Shown in pieces: positions 43,603 to 52,879 of a stretch of DNA of 64,000 nt. Within the stretch, counting starts at the first letter, position 1. Each line of letters starts with the position of its first letter. This DNA is from Niveispirillum irakense DSM 11586 (lineage in GTDB: Bacteria; Pseudomonadota; Alphaproteobacteria; Azospirillales; Azospirillaceae), in assembly GCF_000429645.1 (NCBI RefSeq), contig NZ_AUCG01000023.1:62001-126000 (forward strand), given 5' to 3'. The notes beneath the pieces were generated by a model. It saw only the letters and a program-made list of their open reading frames with translations. It was not told the origin of the DNA and did no database searches. Made by a program: the position numbers and the translations under genes.

Positions 43603-45759
43603 TCACATCCGCCAGCCCAGCGTCGCGCCGAAGGTGCGCGGTGGGTTGTAAGCGCCGAAATTGGCGCCCAGGAACACCAGTTGGTGGGTGCGCGTCACTT
43701 CGTTGGTCAGGTTTTTGCCCCACAGGGACAGTGACCAGTTACCGGACACGCTGTTGAAAACGATGCGCCCGTCGACGAAATGCGTGGGCGCGCGCCGCTC
43801 CGGCCCTTCATTGGAATTATCGTCGAAGATCATGCTTTCATACCGATAGTCGGCGGCGAACAGCAGGCTGTGGCCGCTTTCCAGGAACGTCTCGTAGGAG
43901 GGGGAGATGACCAGCTTGTGCTTGGGCGTGCGGGACAGGCGGTTGCCGGCATAATCTTCGCCCGGTTCGGGGGCGAACTCGTCGAAGGTGGCATCCGTGT
44001 AGCCATAGGTGGCGGTCAGATTTGCCCCTTTGAACGGGCGCCATTGCAGATAGGTCTCATAGCCCTGGATGGTGGCCTTGCCAGCATTTTCCGTGACGAT
44101 GGAAAGATTGGGCAGGGTCCGCCGTGTCTGCAGGTCGGTATATTTCATTACATAAAGGGTGTTGTTCCAGATCAGGCGCCCATCCAGGAAGCTGCTTTTC
44201 TGGCCCACCTCATACTGGGTGGCATATTCGGGATCGAAGCTATCGGCGGCTTCTTCAGCGGAGCCGGGTGTGTCCTGGAAACCGCCACTTTTGAAGCCAC
44301 GGGAAACCATGGCGTAAAGCTGATGGTCGCGGTCCAGCTTATATTGCGCGCCACCACGCCAGGTCCAGGCCTCGTAACTGTCCGACGTGGTGACGTCGAA
44401 CCGTTCGGACCCGCGCAGCACCGCGGTACCAGCCGTGTTGGAGACCCGGTAATCCTTCTCGTCCCGGGAATAGCGCAGGCCGCCGATCAGGGAGAATTGG
44501 TCCCCCAGTGGGACCGTCGCGTCGCCATAGGCGGCGTAACTGTTCAGTTTGGCCGCCTGGGTATAAATCTCGGTCGCTGGGCGACCCATATCAATGACCA
44601 GCGTGTCCGTGCGGTCAGTGTCACTGTTGAAATTGTAAAGGCCGGCTACCCATTGGATACGGCTGTCGGGCAGGGCGGTCAGGCGCAGTTCGTGGCTGGA
44701 AAAGTCGCTGGTCTCGTCATTGCCACCACTGATATTGATGGCATTGGTCGTCGAATTGCCGCCATCCAGATCATAAAAGACATTATAATCCAGATCGCGA
44801 TATGAGCCGAGATAGGTGAGGCTGGCAAAGGGCAGATCCCATTCCAACTGTCCCCGCACCCCCCAGGTATCCTTATTCTGATATCCGTCGGTGGAACTGG
44901 CGATATGCTTGCGGTCGCGGTCAACCGTCCAGAGCGCGGAGGTGGGATCGTCCGTATCCAGGTCCAGCACATGCTGGGCCGGCCCCGTCGCCCGGTCGCG
45001 CGTGCCGTCTACCGTCAGCAGCACGCGTACCGTCTCCGATGGTTCACCCGCCAGATGCAGGCGGCCGCTGCGCGTATCCTGGTCATCCACCCGGTTGCCT
45101 GTGAAGCTATTGCGGCTGTAGCCATCATGCGTGCGCACGGCACCGCTGGCGCGGGCCGCCCATTTTCCCTGCACCAGCGGTACATTGACGAAACCAGCCG
45201 CTTCCAGCCGTTCATAATTGCCAACCGTCGCCTCCACGGCAGCGTCGACCTCATCAAGCGATGGCCGTCCGGTCACCACATTGATGGCGCCCCCCACGAC
45301 ATTGCGGCCGTAAAGTGTGCCCTGGGGGCCCTTCAACACCTCAATCCGTGATACGTCGAACGCATCAAAGGCGACGGCTGCCGGCCGGCCCAGATAGATT
45401 TCGTCCAGGAAAACGGCTGAACTGGGATCTCCAGCAGCGCCCCGATCGCTGGAGCCGATGCCGCGAATGGTGATGCGCGGCTGGGAGGCGGGGAAGGCGT
45501 CGAAATTCAACCCGGGTGTGCGCCCGGCAATATCGTCGATCTGGCGCAGACGCGCCTGTTCGATTTCCGCCGCCCCGAAGGCGGTGACGGTGACCGGCAC
45601 ATCTTGCAGACGCTCGCTGCGGCGCTGCGCTGTGACGATGATTTCATCCAACTGGTCACCGGCCCCCGTGTTGGGTACCTGGGCCAAGGCGGCGCCTGAG
45701 GACAATATCATCATGGCGAAAGTCCCGCAGGTCATGGCCTGGCGGCGCATCAGCTTCAT
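43603..45759 (-). CDS. TonB-dependent outer-membrane receptor
   Basis: 718 residues with a signal peptide (about 1-26, ending AALAQ), a plug with DEIIVTAQRRSERLQDVPVT and GTLYGRNVVGGAINVVTGRP, and a barrel ending FGATLGWRM. It likely imports the substrate of the downstream dehydrogenase/kinase/PrpD operon, whose genes follow after 59 bases on the same strand. AGGGAGG precedes ATG 45759. The decamer TTGGATGCAA (45839-45848) lies in its promoter region. Confidence 0.92.
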   Translation of the reverse strand: MKLMRRQAMTCGTFAMMILSSGAALAQVPNTGAGDQLDEIIVTAQRRSERLQDVPVTVTAFGAAEIEQARLRQIDDIAGRTPGLNFDAFPASQPRITIRGIGSSDRGAAGDPSSAVFLDEIYLGRPAAVAFDAFDVSRIEVLKGPQGTLYGRNVVGGAINVVTGRPSLDEVDAAVEATVGNYERLEAAGFVNVPLVQGKWAARASGAVRTHDGYSRNSFTGNRVDDQDTRSGRLHLAGEPSETVRVLLTVDGTRDRATGPAQHVLDLDTDDPTSALWTVDRDRKHIASSTDGYQNKDTWGVRGQLEWDLPFASLTYLGSYRDLDYNVFYDLDGGNSTTNAINISGGNDETSDFSSHELRLTALPDSRIQWVAGLYNFNSDTDRTDTLVIDMGRPATEIYTQAAKLNSYAAYGDATVPLGDQFSLIGGLRYSRDEKDYRVSNTAGTAVLRGSERFDVTTSDSYEAWTWRGGAQYKLDRDHQLYAMVSRGFKSGGFQDTPGSAEEAADSFDPEYATQYEVGQKSSFLDGRLIWNNTLYVMKYTDLQTRRTLPNLSIVTENAGKATIQGYETYLQWRPFKGANLTATYGYTDATFDEFAPEPGEDYAGNRLSRTPKHKLVISPSYETFLESGHSLLFAADYRYESMIFDDNSNEGPERRAPTHFVDGRIVFNSVSGNWSLSLWGKNLTNEVTRTHQLVFLGANFGAYNPPRTFGATLGWRM

Positions 45760-46120
45760 TCCATTCCTCCCTTTTTGATCCCGGTCATCGCCGGGTGTGG
45801 AGAGAGCCTATGTGCAATGAATGCGGTTGGTCAACAAATTGGATGCAAAAATTTATGACAGTGGATGTTTTTATTTGACGAAATGAACCCATCGCCACAG
45901 GATGAGCCGCATTGACGGTGCCATTCAGCGGTGGAGGGGCGGGTTGGCAGGGTTGCTTGAGGGCTCCCCGGCTGCCCCTCCTGCCGGTATGGCCATCGTT
46001 CGGCGCCTGCGGATCGCGGGCAAGGCTTTCACACATGCGAACGGTTCTGTGGCGGCGATGCCTTCCGGTATCGGACAATATACCTGCCCGGATCACCGTG
46101 GCTGCGGGGGAGACGACAAG
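45760..46120. promoter_or_regulatory. divergent control region with TTGCATCCAA site (TonB receptor / CitMHS)
   Basis: TTGGATGCAA at 45839-45848 (TTGCATCCAA on the minus strand) is followed on that strand by TTGTTGACC. The same decamer occurs at 50028-50037 and 54805-54814. The rest of the region, up to the TTG start at 46121, holds an open but unconvincing extension of the carrier frame and no other gene. Confidence 0.65.
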
Positions 46121-47452
46121 TTGATCGATACATTGCTTTCGCCGGCGCTGCTGGGAACCTTGATGATCGTCACCTTCATGGTGCTGATCATGACCAAGCG
46201 GATGTCGGCGATCACCGCCCTGCTGGCGGTTCCCATCCTGTTCGGTCTGCTGGCCGGGGCTGGCACCGGTCTTGGTCAGATGATCCTGGAGGGTGTCATT
46301 CAGGTGGCCCCCACAGCCCTGATGCTGACCTTTGCCGTGCTCTATTTCGCCATCATGATGGATGCGGGTCTTTTTGATCCGCTGGTGCGAACGGTGCTGA
46401 AGGCTGTTGGCAATGATCCTGTCCGCATTGCGCTGGGCACGGCCATCCTGACCACCATCGTTTCCCTGGATGGGGATGGCACGACGACGGCGCTGATCAT
46501 CATCACCGCCTTCCTGCCGGTTTATCGCCGCGTCGGGATGAACCCGCTGATCCTGGCGACATTGCTGGGCCTGTGCAATTCGCTGATGAATTACGTTCCG
46601 TGGGGCGGCCCGTCTGCGCGTGCCGCTGCGGCGATTGGTGTGGATGTGGGGCAGGTGTTCGGACCATTGGTCCCGGCTATGCTGGCGGGGCTTCTCGCAA
46701 CCTTCCTGCTCGCCTACTTCCTTGGCCGGTCGGAAAAACGACGGTTGGCGGCAACCGGTACGATGGTGACAGGCGTCAGTGGGGAACCGGCGACGCCCTT
46801 CCTGCCGGGCGCTGACCCTGCTATCCGCCGGCCCCGCCTGTTCTGGTTCAACCTGGCACTGACCCTGGGGCTGGTGCTGGGGATGGTGTTCGGGCTGGCG
46901 CCGCTGCCGGTGATGATGATGGGGGCCTTCGCCATCGCCGCCACCGTCAATTACCCGAAACTGCGGGACCAGAAGGCACGGATTTCCGCGCATGCCGACA
47001 ATGTGGTCAATATTGTTGTGCTGATCTTCGCGGCTGGCGCCTTCACCGGTATCCTGAATGGCACCGGTATGGTCGATGCCATGGCCAATGCCGCCTTGTC
47101 GGTCATTCCGCCCGCCATCGGCAGCTATATGGCGCCGATCACGGCCCTTGCCAGCATGCCGCTGACCTTCGTGATGTCGAATGATGCTTATTATTTCGGT
47201 GTCGTTCCGGTCATTGCCAGTGCGGCTGCTGGCTATGGCATCGATGCGGAGGCCATCGCCCGCGCCTCCCTCATCGGCCAGCCGGTTCATACATTAAGCC
47301 CGCTGCTGGCACCGATTTACCTCGCTTGCGGCCTGCTGGGTGTCGATGTTGCCGATGCGCAGCGCTTCGCCCTGAAATGGGCGGTGCTGATCTCCCTGGT
47401 GGTGCTGGTGATGGCCTTGGCGACCGGCGCCTTCCCCCTGCAGGCGGGGTGA
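46121..47452 (+). CDS. CitMHS-type citrate/dicarboxylate carrier
   Basis: 443 residues, about 12 membrane helices, of the CitMHS (citrate-Mg:H+/citrate) family: MVLIMTKRMSAITALLAVPILFGL at the start, then SLDGDGTTTALI and, in the second half, MSNDAYYFGVVPV. TTG 46121 is the best start: GGGGGAGA stands 8 bases upstream and the protein then begins as relatives do. Earlier in-frame starts would add about 70 low-complexity residues. It likely carries a metal-complexed di- or tricarboxylate. It overlaps nothing and precedes the AbrB-type gene by 3 bases. Confidence 0.87.
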   Translation: MIDTLLSPALLGTLMIVTFMVLIMTKRMSAITALLAVPILFGLLAGAGTGLGQMILEGVIQVAPTALMLTFAVLYFAIMMDAGLFDPLVRTVLKAVGNDPVRIALGTAILTTIVSLDGDGTTTALIIITAFLPVYRRVGMNPLILATLLGLCNSLMNYVPWGGPSARAAAAIGVDVGQVFGPLVPAMLAGLLATFLLAYFLGRSEKRRLAATGTMVTGVSGEPATPFLPGADPAIRRPRLFWFNLALTLGLVLGMVFGLAPLPVMMMGAFAIAATVNYPKLRDQKARISAHADNVVNIVVLIFAAGAFTGILNGTGMVDAMANAALSVIPPAIGSYMAPITALASMPLTFVMSNDAYYFGVVPVIASAAAGYGIDAEAIARASLIGQPVHTLSPLLAPIYLACGLLGVDVADAQRFALKWAVLISLVVLVMALATGAFPLQAG

Positions 47453-47455
47453 GCC

Positions 47456-48499
47456 TTGTCGGCGCTGGTGAAAGGGGGGCAGTGGCTGATCCTGGTGCTT
47501 GCCACTGCTGTCATGGTTCCCGGCTTGAAATTGGTGGGCGTGCCGGCGGCGCTGCTGCTGGGGCCTCTGCTGGTGGGGATCGCCTGCGGGCTGGCCGGAT
47601 TTGCCATCCGACCGCCGAAGATCGCCCTGCTTTGCAGCTACACCATGGTCGGCTGTCTGGTGGCCGTGGCGCTGGGCAGTGCGGTGGGACCGGCCATGCT
47701 GGCCCAATTGCCGGTATTGCTGGCGATTGGCGGCGCCACATTGCTGGCCAGTGCCGGCCTGGGCTGGGTTCTGGCCCGGCTGGGCTGGTTCTCCGGCGCG
47801 ACCGCCATCTGGGGCCTGTCCCCTGGCGGTGCGGCTGGCATGGTGGCACTCGCGCAGGAGCAGGGCGGGGATGGACGTATGGTCGCCGTCATCCAGTATC
47901 TGCGGATATTAATGGTGACCGGCTCGGCCATCGCGCTTGCCCATATGTTGACGGGTCCCGTCCCCACACCCCCGATGGCAAGTTGGTTTCCGCCCCTGCA
48001 GATGCCGGGGCTGCTGGAAACCATGGGGCTGGCGGCGTTGGGCGTGGTGGTGGCCCGTCTGTTCCGCTTTCCGGCTGGTGCCTTTCTGGTGCCGGGTCTG
48101 GCCGGTGCCGCCCTGATCGCGGCCGGGCTGACACGGCCATCGGTGCCGCCCCTGCTGGCGGCGGCGGCCTATGGCTTCATCGGTTGGAATATCGGGCTCA
48201 GCTTCACGCGGTCGACCCTGGCCGACTGTGCCCGCGCCTTGCCGCGCATCCTGGCGGCCTGTCTGCTTCTGATCGGCCTGTGTGCCGGGCTGGGGGCGCT
48301 GGTCAGTCTGCTTTGCGATGTCGATTGGTTGACCGGTTATCTGGCGACGACGCCGGGCGGTATTGATGCCATCCTGATCATCGGCGCCACGGTGCCGGTT
48401 GATCTGCCCTTCATCCTGTCGGCCCAGGTGCTGCGTGTTCTGCTGGTGCTGCTGTGCGGGCCGGCGCTGGCGACCTATGTCGCCCGTCAGGTCACGTGA
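47456..48499 (+). CDS. AbrB-family (AmoA-like) membrane protein, possible transporter
   Basis: 347 residues with about ten membrane helices in two repeats; each half carries the family hallmark (GLSPGGAAGMVALAQEQG with YLRILMV, and ATTPGGIDAILIIG with QVLRVLLV). The family is called AbrB duplication or AbrB-like permease and is poorly characterised, with proposals of substrate export. TTG 47456 serves as the start, 4 bases after the carrier gene, so it is cotranscribed. Confidence 0.8.
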   Translation: MSALVKGGQWLILVLATAVMVPGLKLVGVPAALLLGPLLVGIACGLAGFAIRPPKIALLCSYTMVGCLVAVALGSAVGPAMLAQLPVLLAIGGATLLASAGLGWVLARLGWFSGATAIWGLSPGGAAGMVALAQEQGGDGRMVAVIQYLRILMVTGSAIALAHMLTGPVPTPPMASWFPPLQMPGLLETMGLAALGVVVARLFRFPAGAFLVPGLAGAALIAAGLTRPSVPPLLAAAAYGFIGWNIGLSFTRSTLADCARALPRILAACLLLIGLCAGLGALVSLLCDVDWLTGYLATTPGGIDAILIIGATVPVDLPFILSAQVLRVLLVLLCGPALATYVARQVT

Positions 48500-48523
48500 C
48501 CATCAAAAAGAGGGAGGAAGACC

Positions 48524-49291
48524 ATGTCCAATGTTGAAAAAATACCGGACGGAATGTCCGCTGAGGAATGGCGGCTGCGGGTCGATCTGGCGGCGGCTTT
48601 CCGCCTAGTGGCCCTTTACGGCTGGGATGATCTGATTTTCACCCATCTGTCGGTGCGCATTCCCGGCCCGGAACATCATTTTCTGATCAACCCCTATAAC
48701 CTGATGTTTGAGGAGATCACCGCCTCTTCCCTGGTGAAGATTGATGTGGAGGGCAGGGCGGTCGATCCCACGCCGCATATGGTGAACCCGGCCGGCTTCA
48801 CCATCCATTCCGCCATCCATATGGCGCGCGACGATGCGCAGGCAGTGATCCATCTGCACACGCCCCATGGTCAGGCGGTGTCGGCGATGCGCGACGGGCT
48901 GCTGCCCTATACCCAGACGGCGATGATTGCCCATCATGATATCGCCTTCCATGAATATGAAGGCATCGCCACCGATCTGGAGGAGCGCGAGCGGCTGGTC
49001 GCTGATCTGGGCAACCGGAACCTGATGCTGCTGCGCAATCACGGGACGCTGGCTGTCGGTTCCTCCATCGCCATCGCTTTCCTGCGCATCTATTTCATGG
49101 AACGGGCGTGTGAGGCGCAGGTGCATATGCTGGCCGCCGGACGCGACAATCTGCATCCGCCGTCTCCCGGCGTTGCCGACAAGGTCCGCCAGCAATCGTC
49201 CGGCCCCATGGCCGATATGGCGGCGGAAAGGCTGGCCTGGCCCGCGCTGCTGCGGCGGCTGGACCGTATCAATCCGGGCTTCCGGTGCTGA
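48524..49291 (+). CDS. class II aldolase/adducin family protein
   Basis: 255 residues of the zinc-dependent class II aldolase fold. Metal ligands are His residues in IHLHTPHG (about 104-111) and the later LLRNHGTLAVG (about 165-175). Family members cleave or decarboxylate sugar-acid phosphates or related hydroxy acids. GGGAGG stands before the start. Its stop codon overlaps the next gene by one base. Confidence 0.88.
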   Translation: MSNVEKIPDGMSAEEWRLRVDLAAAFRLVALYGWDDLIFTHLSVRIPGPEHHFLINPYNLMFEEITASSLVKIDVEGRAVDPTPHMVNPAGFTIHSAIHMARDDAQAVIHLHTPHGQAVSAMRDGLLPYTQTAMIAHHDIAFHEYEGIATDLEERERLVADLGNRNLMLLRNHGTLAVGSSIAIAFLRIYFMERACEAQVHMLAAGRDNLHPPSPGVADKVRQQSSGPMADMAAERLAWPALLRRLDRINPGFRC

Positions 49292-49968
49292 TGGCCGCGC
49301 GGCCGATGCTGGGTGTGGTCCCCCTTCTGGAAGCCGACCCCTGGTTTGCCGGCTTGCCGCCGGCCTGCCGGGGATGGCTGGCCGCTGCCGCCCGCCAGCA
49401 GAAACTGGCGGATGGTGAGCATGCCTACCGGATCGGCGATCCGCCCGGCGGGCTTTATCGGGTTCTGTCCGGTGAGGTTCGTCTGGTGTCATACCCTGAA
49501 ACCGGTCGGCAACTGGTCAATCTCGTTGCGCGGGCGGGCCGGTGGTTTGGTGAATTGTCCATCCTGGATGGCGGCCCCCGCCCGCATGATGCCATTGCCG
49601 CCGGCCGGTCCCTGGTGCTGCATATTCCCCTGGCTGATATCCACGCCATGGCGCAGGCAAACCCGGCGCTTTACCGGCATATCGCGCTGCTGGCCTGCCA
49701 GCAGCATCGCGCCACGATTGATCATATCGGGCTGATGTTGCTGCGCAGCCCGCCGGCACGGCTGGCCCATATCCTGCTGACCATGGCGGGGGAGGCCCCC
49801 TGCCGGCGGTTTGTGCGGATCAACCGCGAAGATCTTGCCTGCCGGATCGGCATGCCGCGCCGCAGCCTCAGCCGGCTGCTGGAGAGTGCAGAACAGACGG
49901 GCCTGATCCGCACCATTCATGGACGGATCGAAATCCTGAATCTGGAGGGGCTTTCCTCCCTCACCTGA
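49291..49968 (+). CDS. Crp/Fnr-family regulator (catabolic type)
   Basis: 225 residues with a cyclic-nucleotide-binding-like barrel (about 15-125) and a C-terminal winged helix with REDLACRIGMPRRSLSRLLESAEQTGLI. It lacks the clustered cysteines of FNR and the Dnr recognition helix seen in the two nitrogen-oxide regulators, so it reads a different site. ATG 49291 overlaps the stop codon of the aldolase gene by one base, so the regulator is made with the pathway enzymes. Confidence 0.82.
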   Translation: MAARPMLGVVPLLEADPWFAGLPPACRGWLAAAARQQKLADGEHAYRIGDPPGGLYRVLSGEVRLVSYPETGRQLVNLVARAGRWFGELSILDGGPRPHDAIAAGRSLVLHIPLADIHAMAQANPALYRHIALLACQQHRATIDHIGLMLLRSPPARLAHILLTMAGEAPCRRFVRINREDLACRIGMPRRSLSRLLESAEQTGLIRTIHGRIEILNLEGLSSLT

Positions 49969-50027
49969 TCCTCCCGCCGCTCTGCCTTTTGGCTGTCGGT
50001 CGGGGAAATTGCGGCCTGAGTCAAATT

Positions 50028-50037
50028 TTGCATCCAA
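50028..50037 (+). promoter_or_regulatory. TTGCATCCAA site before the AtuA-like gene
   Basis: TTGCATCCAA, followed by AACC and TTGACT (50042-50047), a likely -35 element, so a protein bound here would touch RNA polymerase. Lies between the Crp-like regulator and the AtuA-like gene. Confidence 0.6.
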
Positions 50038-50116
50038 AACCTTGACTCAATGAATTCAATAAATCACTCTCCCTTCCACGGCCTTGATGAAGGCCCCCCA
50101 ATCACCTGGATTGAGC

Positions 50117-51502
50117 ATGATGGACGGTCCGATCAAAATCCTGGTCCCCACCGGGTCGCTGGGCGCTGGTGCGCGTGAAGACGAGGTGCGCTACGGCATC
50201 GCCCGGGGCGCGCATGCCATCGCCACCGATGCCGGGTCCACCGATAGTGGCGCGGCCTATCTGGCGCTGGGCATCTCCAAGAATAATCGCGGTTCCGTGA
50301 AGCGCGACCTGACCATCCTGATGCGGGCGGCGGCAGATGCGGGTATCCCGCTGATTGTCGGCACCAGCGGTCAGGCCGGTGGTGACCGTAATGTCGACTG
50401 GACCCGGGATATCGCGGTGGAGGTTGCCAAGGAACTGGGCCTGCGGCCGAAAATCGCCCTGCTCTATTGTGAGCAGGAGAAGGAGACGTTGAAGCGGTAT
50501 AACGGGGCCGGAAAGGTCCGCCCGCTGCCGCCGCTGGGCGCGCTTGACGATGCGACCATCGATGCCTGCGACCATATCGTTGCCGTGATGGGGCCGGAAC
50601 CCTATATTGCGGCCCTGGCCTCGGGTGCAGATATCATCCTGGGCGGGCGTACCACTGACACGGCGGTGCTGGCCAGCTTTGCCCTGCTGAAAGGGGCGTC
50701 GGTTGGTGCCTCCTGGCATGCGGCGAAGATCGCGGAATGCGGCGGGCAATGCACCGTCTCCCCCGCGGCCAGCGCTGGCGTTCTGATCAGCATCGGCGCG
50801 GATGGGTTTGAGGTGGAACCCCTATCCATCGAAAACCGCTGCAGCCCGGAGAGTGTCTCCGCCCATATGCTGTATGAGAACAGCAATCCCTTTCTGCTGA
50901 CAGAGCCGGGCGGCGTGCTGGATGTGACCGATGCGGTCTATACCCAGCTTGATGCCCGCCGGGTGGCGGTCGCCGGTTCCGTCTGGAAGCATCAGTCTTA
51001 TACGATGAAGCTGGAAGGGGCGGGCAGCCGCCGGTTCCAGACCATCATGCTGATCGGCATCCAGGACCCGCATGTCCTGGGCGATGTGGATGCGTTCCAC
51101 GACCGGATGCTGGCGGCGCTTTATGACCGGGTCCATAAGACCATCGGTCCCGCGGCTGGTGATTTCCATATCTCGCTGCGCATGTATGGCTGGAACGCCG
51201 TTTCCGGTGACCGCCCTCCGCCTGGCACGCCGGCCCCGCGGGAGATCGGGGTGCTGTTCGTCGCCACTGCCGACAGCCAGGAGATGGCGTCGCAGATCGC
51301 CAAGGCCTGCAACCCCTATTTCTTCCATTTCCCCGTGCTGATGGACGAGGAACTGCCCAGCTATGGCTTCGCCTTCAGCCCGGCCGACATTGATCGGGGC
51401 CCGGTCTACGAGTTCCTGCTGAACCATGTGGTGGAACTGGAAGACCCGATGGAACTGGTGCGTACCGTCTGGATCGACATGGCCCAAGGGGAGGTGGCGT
51501 GA
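50117..51502 (+). CDS. AtuA-like (DUF1446) protein, acyclic terpene utilization family
   Basis: About 461 residues. The N-terminal segment KILVPTGSLGAG and the Gly-rich stretch IILGGRTTDTAVLASFAL mark the AtuA/DUF1446 fold; the C-terminal part has a second domain (about 345-460). AtuA is known from citronellol/geraniol degradation, but most relatives, paired with DUF4387 as here, stand in operons for carboxylic acids and have no proven activity. The start is uncertain between 50087 and 50117/50120; 50117 has GGA at a proper distance and the usual N-terminus. Confidence 0.82.
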   Translation: MMDGPIKILVPTGSLGAGAREDEVRYGIARGAHAIATDAGSTDSGAAYLALGISKNNRGSVKRDLTILMRAAADAGIPLIVGTSGQAGGDRNVDWTRDIAVEVAKELGLRPKIALLYCEQEKETLKRYNGAGKVRPLPPLGALDDATIDACDHIVAVMGPEPYIAALASGADIILGGRTTDTAVLASFALLKGASVGASWHAAKIAECGGQCTVSPAASAGVLISIGADGFEVEPLSIENRCSPESVSAHMLYENSNPFLLTEPGGVLDVTDAVYTQLDARRVAVAGSVWKHQSYTMKLEGAGSRRFQTIMLIGIQDPHVLGDVDAFHDRMLAALYDRVHKTIGPAAGDFHISLRMYGWNAVSGDRPPPGTPAPREIGVLFVATADSQEMASQIAKACNPYFFHFPVLMDEELPSYGFAFSPADIDRGPVYEFLLNHVVELEDPMELVRTVWIDMAQGEVA

Positions 51503-51810
51503 TGGTCAAGCTCAAGGATGTCTGCCGTCATGTCCGGTCGAAGAATGCCGGCCCCTACTGGGTCACCTTTGATCTGTTTTTCGACGGGCCGGAAAAGTTC
51601 CGCGATTACCATGACCATCCTGCCCTGGGACCGGACACGTTCCAGCGCCTTTATGGCGCCGATCCGGCCCTGGTGCGCCATTACCCGGTGCCCAGCCTGA
51701 ATATGGTGAAAATCTCCCATGCCCGCATCAGCCCGCAAGGCGGCGTCGTTGAACGCGACATGCATTGCGGCCAGCAATTCGTGCGGTTGCTGGATGTGGA
51801 GCTGACATAA
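51502..51810 (+). CDS. DUF4387 protein
   Basis: 102 residues with the DUF4387 pattern (VRSKNAGPYWVTFDLFFDG, FRDYHDHP, PVPSLNMVKISHAR). Almost always found next to an AtuA-like protein and likely its small subunit. GGGAGG lies upstream. Its start overlaps the AtuA-like stop codon by one base, which suggests coupled translation and a fixed stoichiometry. Confidence 0.87.
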   Translation: MVKLKDVCRHVRSKNAGPYWVTFDLFFDGPEKFRDYHDHPALGPDTFQRLYGADPALVRHYPVPSLNMVKISHARISPQGGVVERDMHCGQQFVRLLDVELT

Positions 51811-51823
51811 GTTTTTCAAGTTC

Positions 51824-51948
51824 CGGGTCGGCGGGGGGACCAGCAGCCTCTTTCAGCCGCCCACCCGTTAAAGGGAGCCTCGGGGCCGTTCGGCCCGAAT
51901 AGGTGAGCAATCAATAAGGGTGGCTTGAGCGCGACGACAAGATCGCCA
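51824..51948 (+). promoter_or_regulatory. structured 5' leader of the MipA-like gene
   Basis: Before the MipA-like gene three stems can be drawn: CGGGTCGGCGG (51824-51834) with CCGCCCACCCG (51857-51867), CGGGGCCG with CGGCCCG (51881-51897), and GGGTG…CACCC around an inner GCGA/TCGC hairpin between about 51919 and 51957. No T tract follows, so it is not a simple terminator. It could be a cis-acting RNA; it matches no riboswitch that I can name. Confidence 0.35.
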
Positions 51949-52002
51949 GCGTCACCCGTCCCCGGGAGGGACAGCGTCCTTCTTTCACGAGGAGAATTGA
52001 TC

Positions 52003-52800
52003 ATGCGAGGCTTCCGCCTCCCTTTCCTGCTGGCCGCATGCGCGGTCGGCACCCCGGTGCTCGCCGACGAAGCACCGGCGCGCCAATGGTCGGGTGAACT
52101 GGTTGCCGGTGTCGGCGCCCGGCCCGATTATCTCGGCTCCGACGATATGGAACTGACCCCCTATGTCGCCGGACATCTTGCCTATGACCGCTATTTCCTG
52201 GAAGCCCAGGGCTTGGAGGTCAGGCTTGGCGTGGAACTGACCCCCCAACTGGCACTGGGACCGATGATGGATTTTTCCAATGCCCGCGACCACAAGGTCA
52301 AAAGCGACCGTGTGGCCCTGTTGCCGGAAATTGATGATGCTTTCGAAGCCGGTGGCTTTATCAGCTACGGCTGGCAGGGGATCTTCAGTGGGCGGGACGC
52401 ATTGACCCTGGATGCCACCTATCTGATGGACACGTCCAACACCCATGATGGCTCCATCGGCTCCGTCGGCCTGACCTATGGGCGCAAGCTGGGGGACCGC
52501 TGGTCGGTGGGGACCAGTGTGCGCCTGACCTATGTTGATGATAAATATGCGCAAACCTATTTCGGCATCAGCCCTTCTGCTGCGACCGCCAGCGGTCTGC
52601 CCGCCTACAGTCTTGGCGGTGGGGTGCGCGATGTCGGTATCAGCGCCAAACTGGGCTATGACCTGAGCGAGAACTGGAGCGTGCAGCTATTGGGCAATTA
52701 CAAACAATTAATGGGGAATTTCAAGGATAGCCCGGTCGTGGATCTGGAGGGCAGCGCCAGCCAGTTCTCCGGCGCTGTCGCCATCGGCTACCGGTTCTGA
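52003..52800 (+). CDS. MipA/OmpV family outer-membrane protein
   Basis: 265 residues: signal peptide (about 1-22, ending PVLADE), then a 12-strand-like barrel with alternating hydrophobic strands and the typical start WSGELVAGVGARPDYLGSDDMELTPYVAG and C-terminal AIGYRF. MipA-like proteins were first linked to scaffold assembly of murein enzymes; many members act as porins. GAGGAG stands before ATG 52003. It would let the carboxylate substrate reach the CitMHS carrier. Confidence 0.87.
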   Translation: MRGFRLPFLLAACAVGTPVLADEAPARQWSGELVAGVGARPDYLGSDDMELTPYVAGHLAYDRYFLEAQGLEVRLGVELTPQLALGPMMDFSNARDHKVKSDRVALLPEIDDAFEAGGFISYGWQGIFSGRDALTLDATYLMDTSNTHDGSIGSVGLTYGRKLGDRWSVGTSVRLTYVDDKYAQTYFGISPSAATASGLPAYSLGGGVRDVGISAKLGYDLSENWSVQLLGNYKQLMGNFKDSPVVDLEGSASQFSGAVAIGYRF

Positions 52801-52835
52801 TGGGGCAAACCATCTAACATCCGTAACATGGGCAC

Positions 52836-52859
52836 CACCGCCGGTTCCTGCCGGCGGTG
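52836..52859. terminator. hairpin between the MipA-like gene and the GntR gene
   Basis: CACCGCCGG (52836-52844) pairs with CCGGCGGTG (52851-52859) over a six-base loop. No T run follows on either side, so as a terminator it would depend on other factors. Confidence 0.4.
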
Positions 52860-52879
52860 ATGCTGCCCTTTGCGGTGCC

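Noticed and set aside
45902-46120. Extended N-terminus of the CitMHS carrier
   Set aside because: About 70 residues without hydrophobic or family character; the TTG at 46121 with GGGGGAGA upstream gives the normal family start.
51868-51912. Manganese (yybP-ykoY) riboswitch in the MipA leader
   Set aside because: AAAGGGAGC is reminiscent of it, but the second conserved loop and closing stem are not found.
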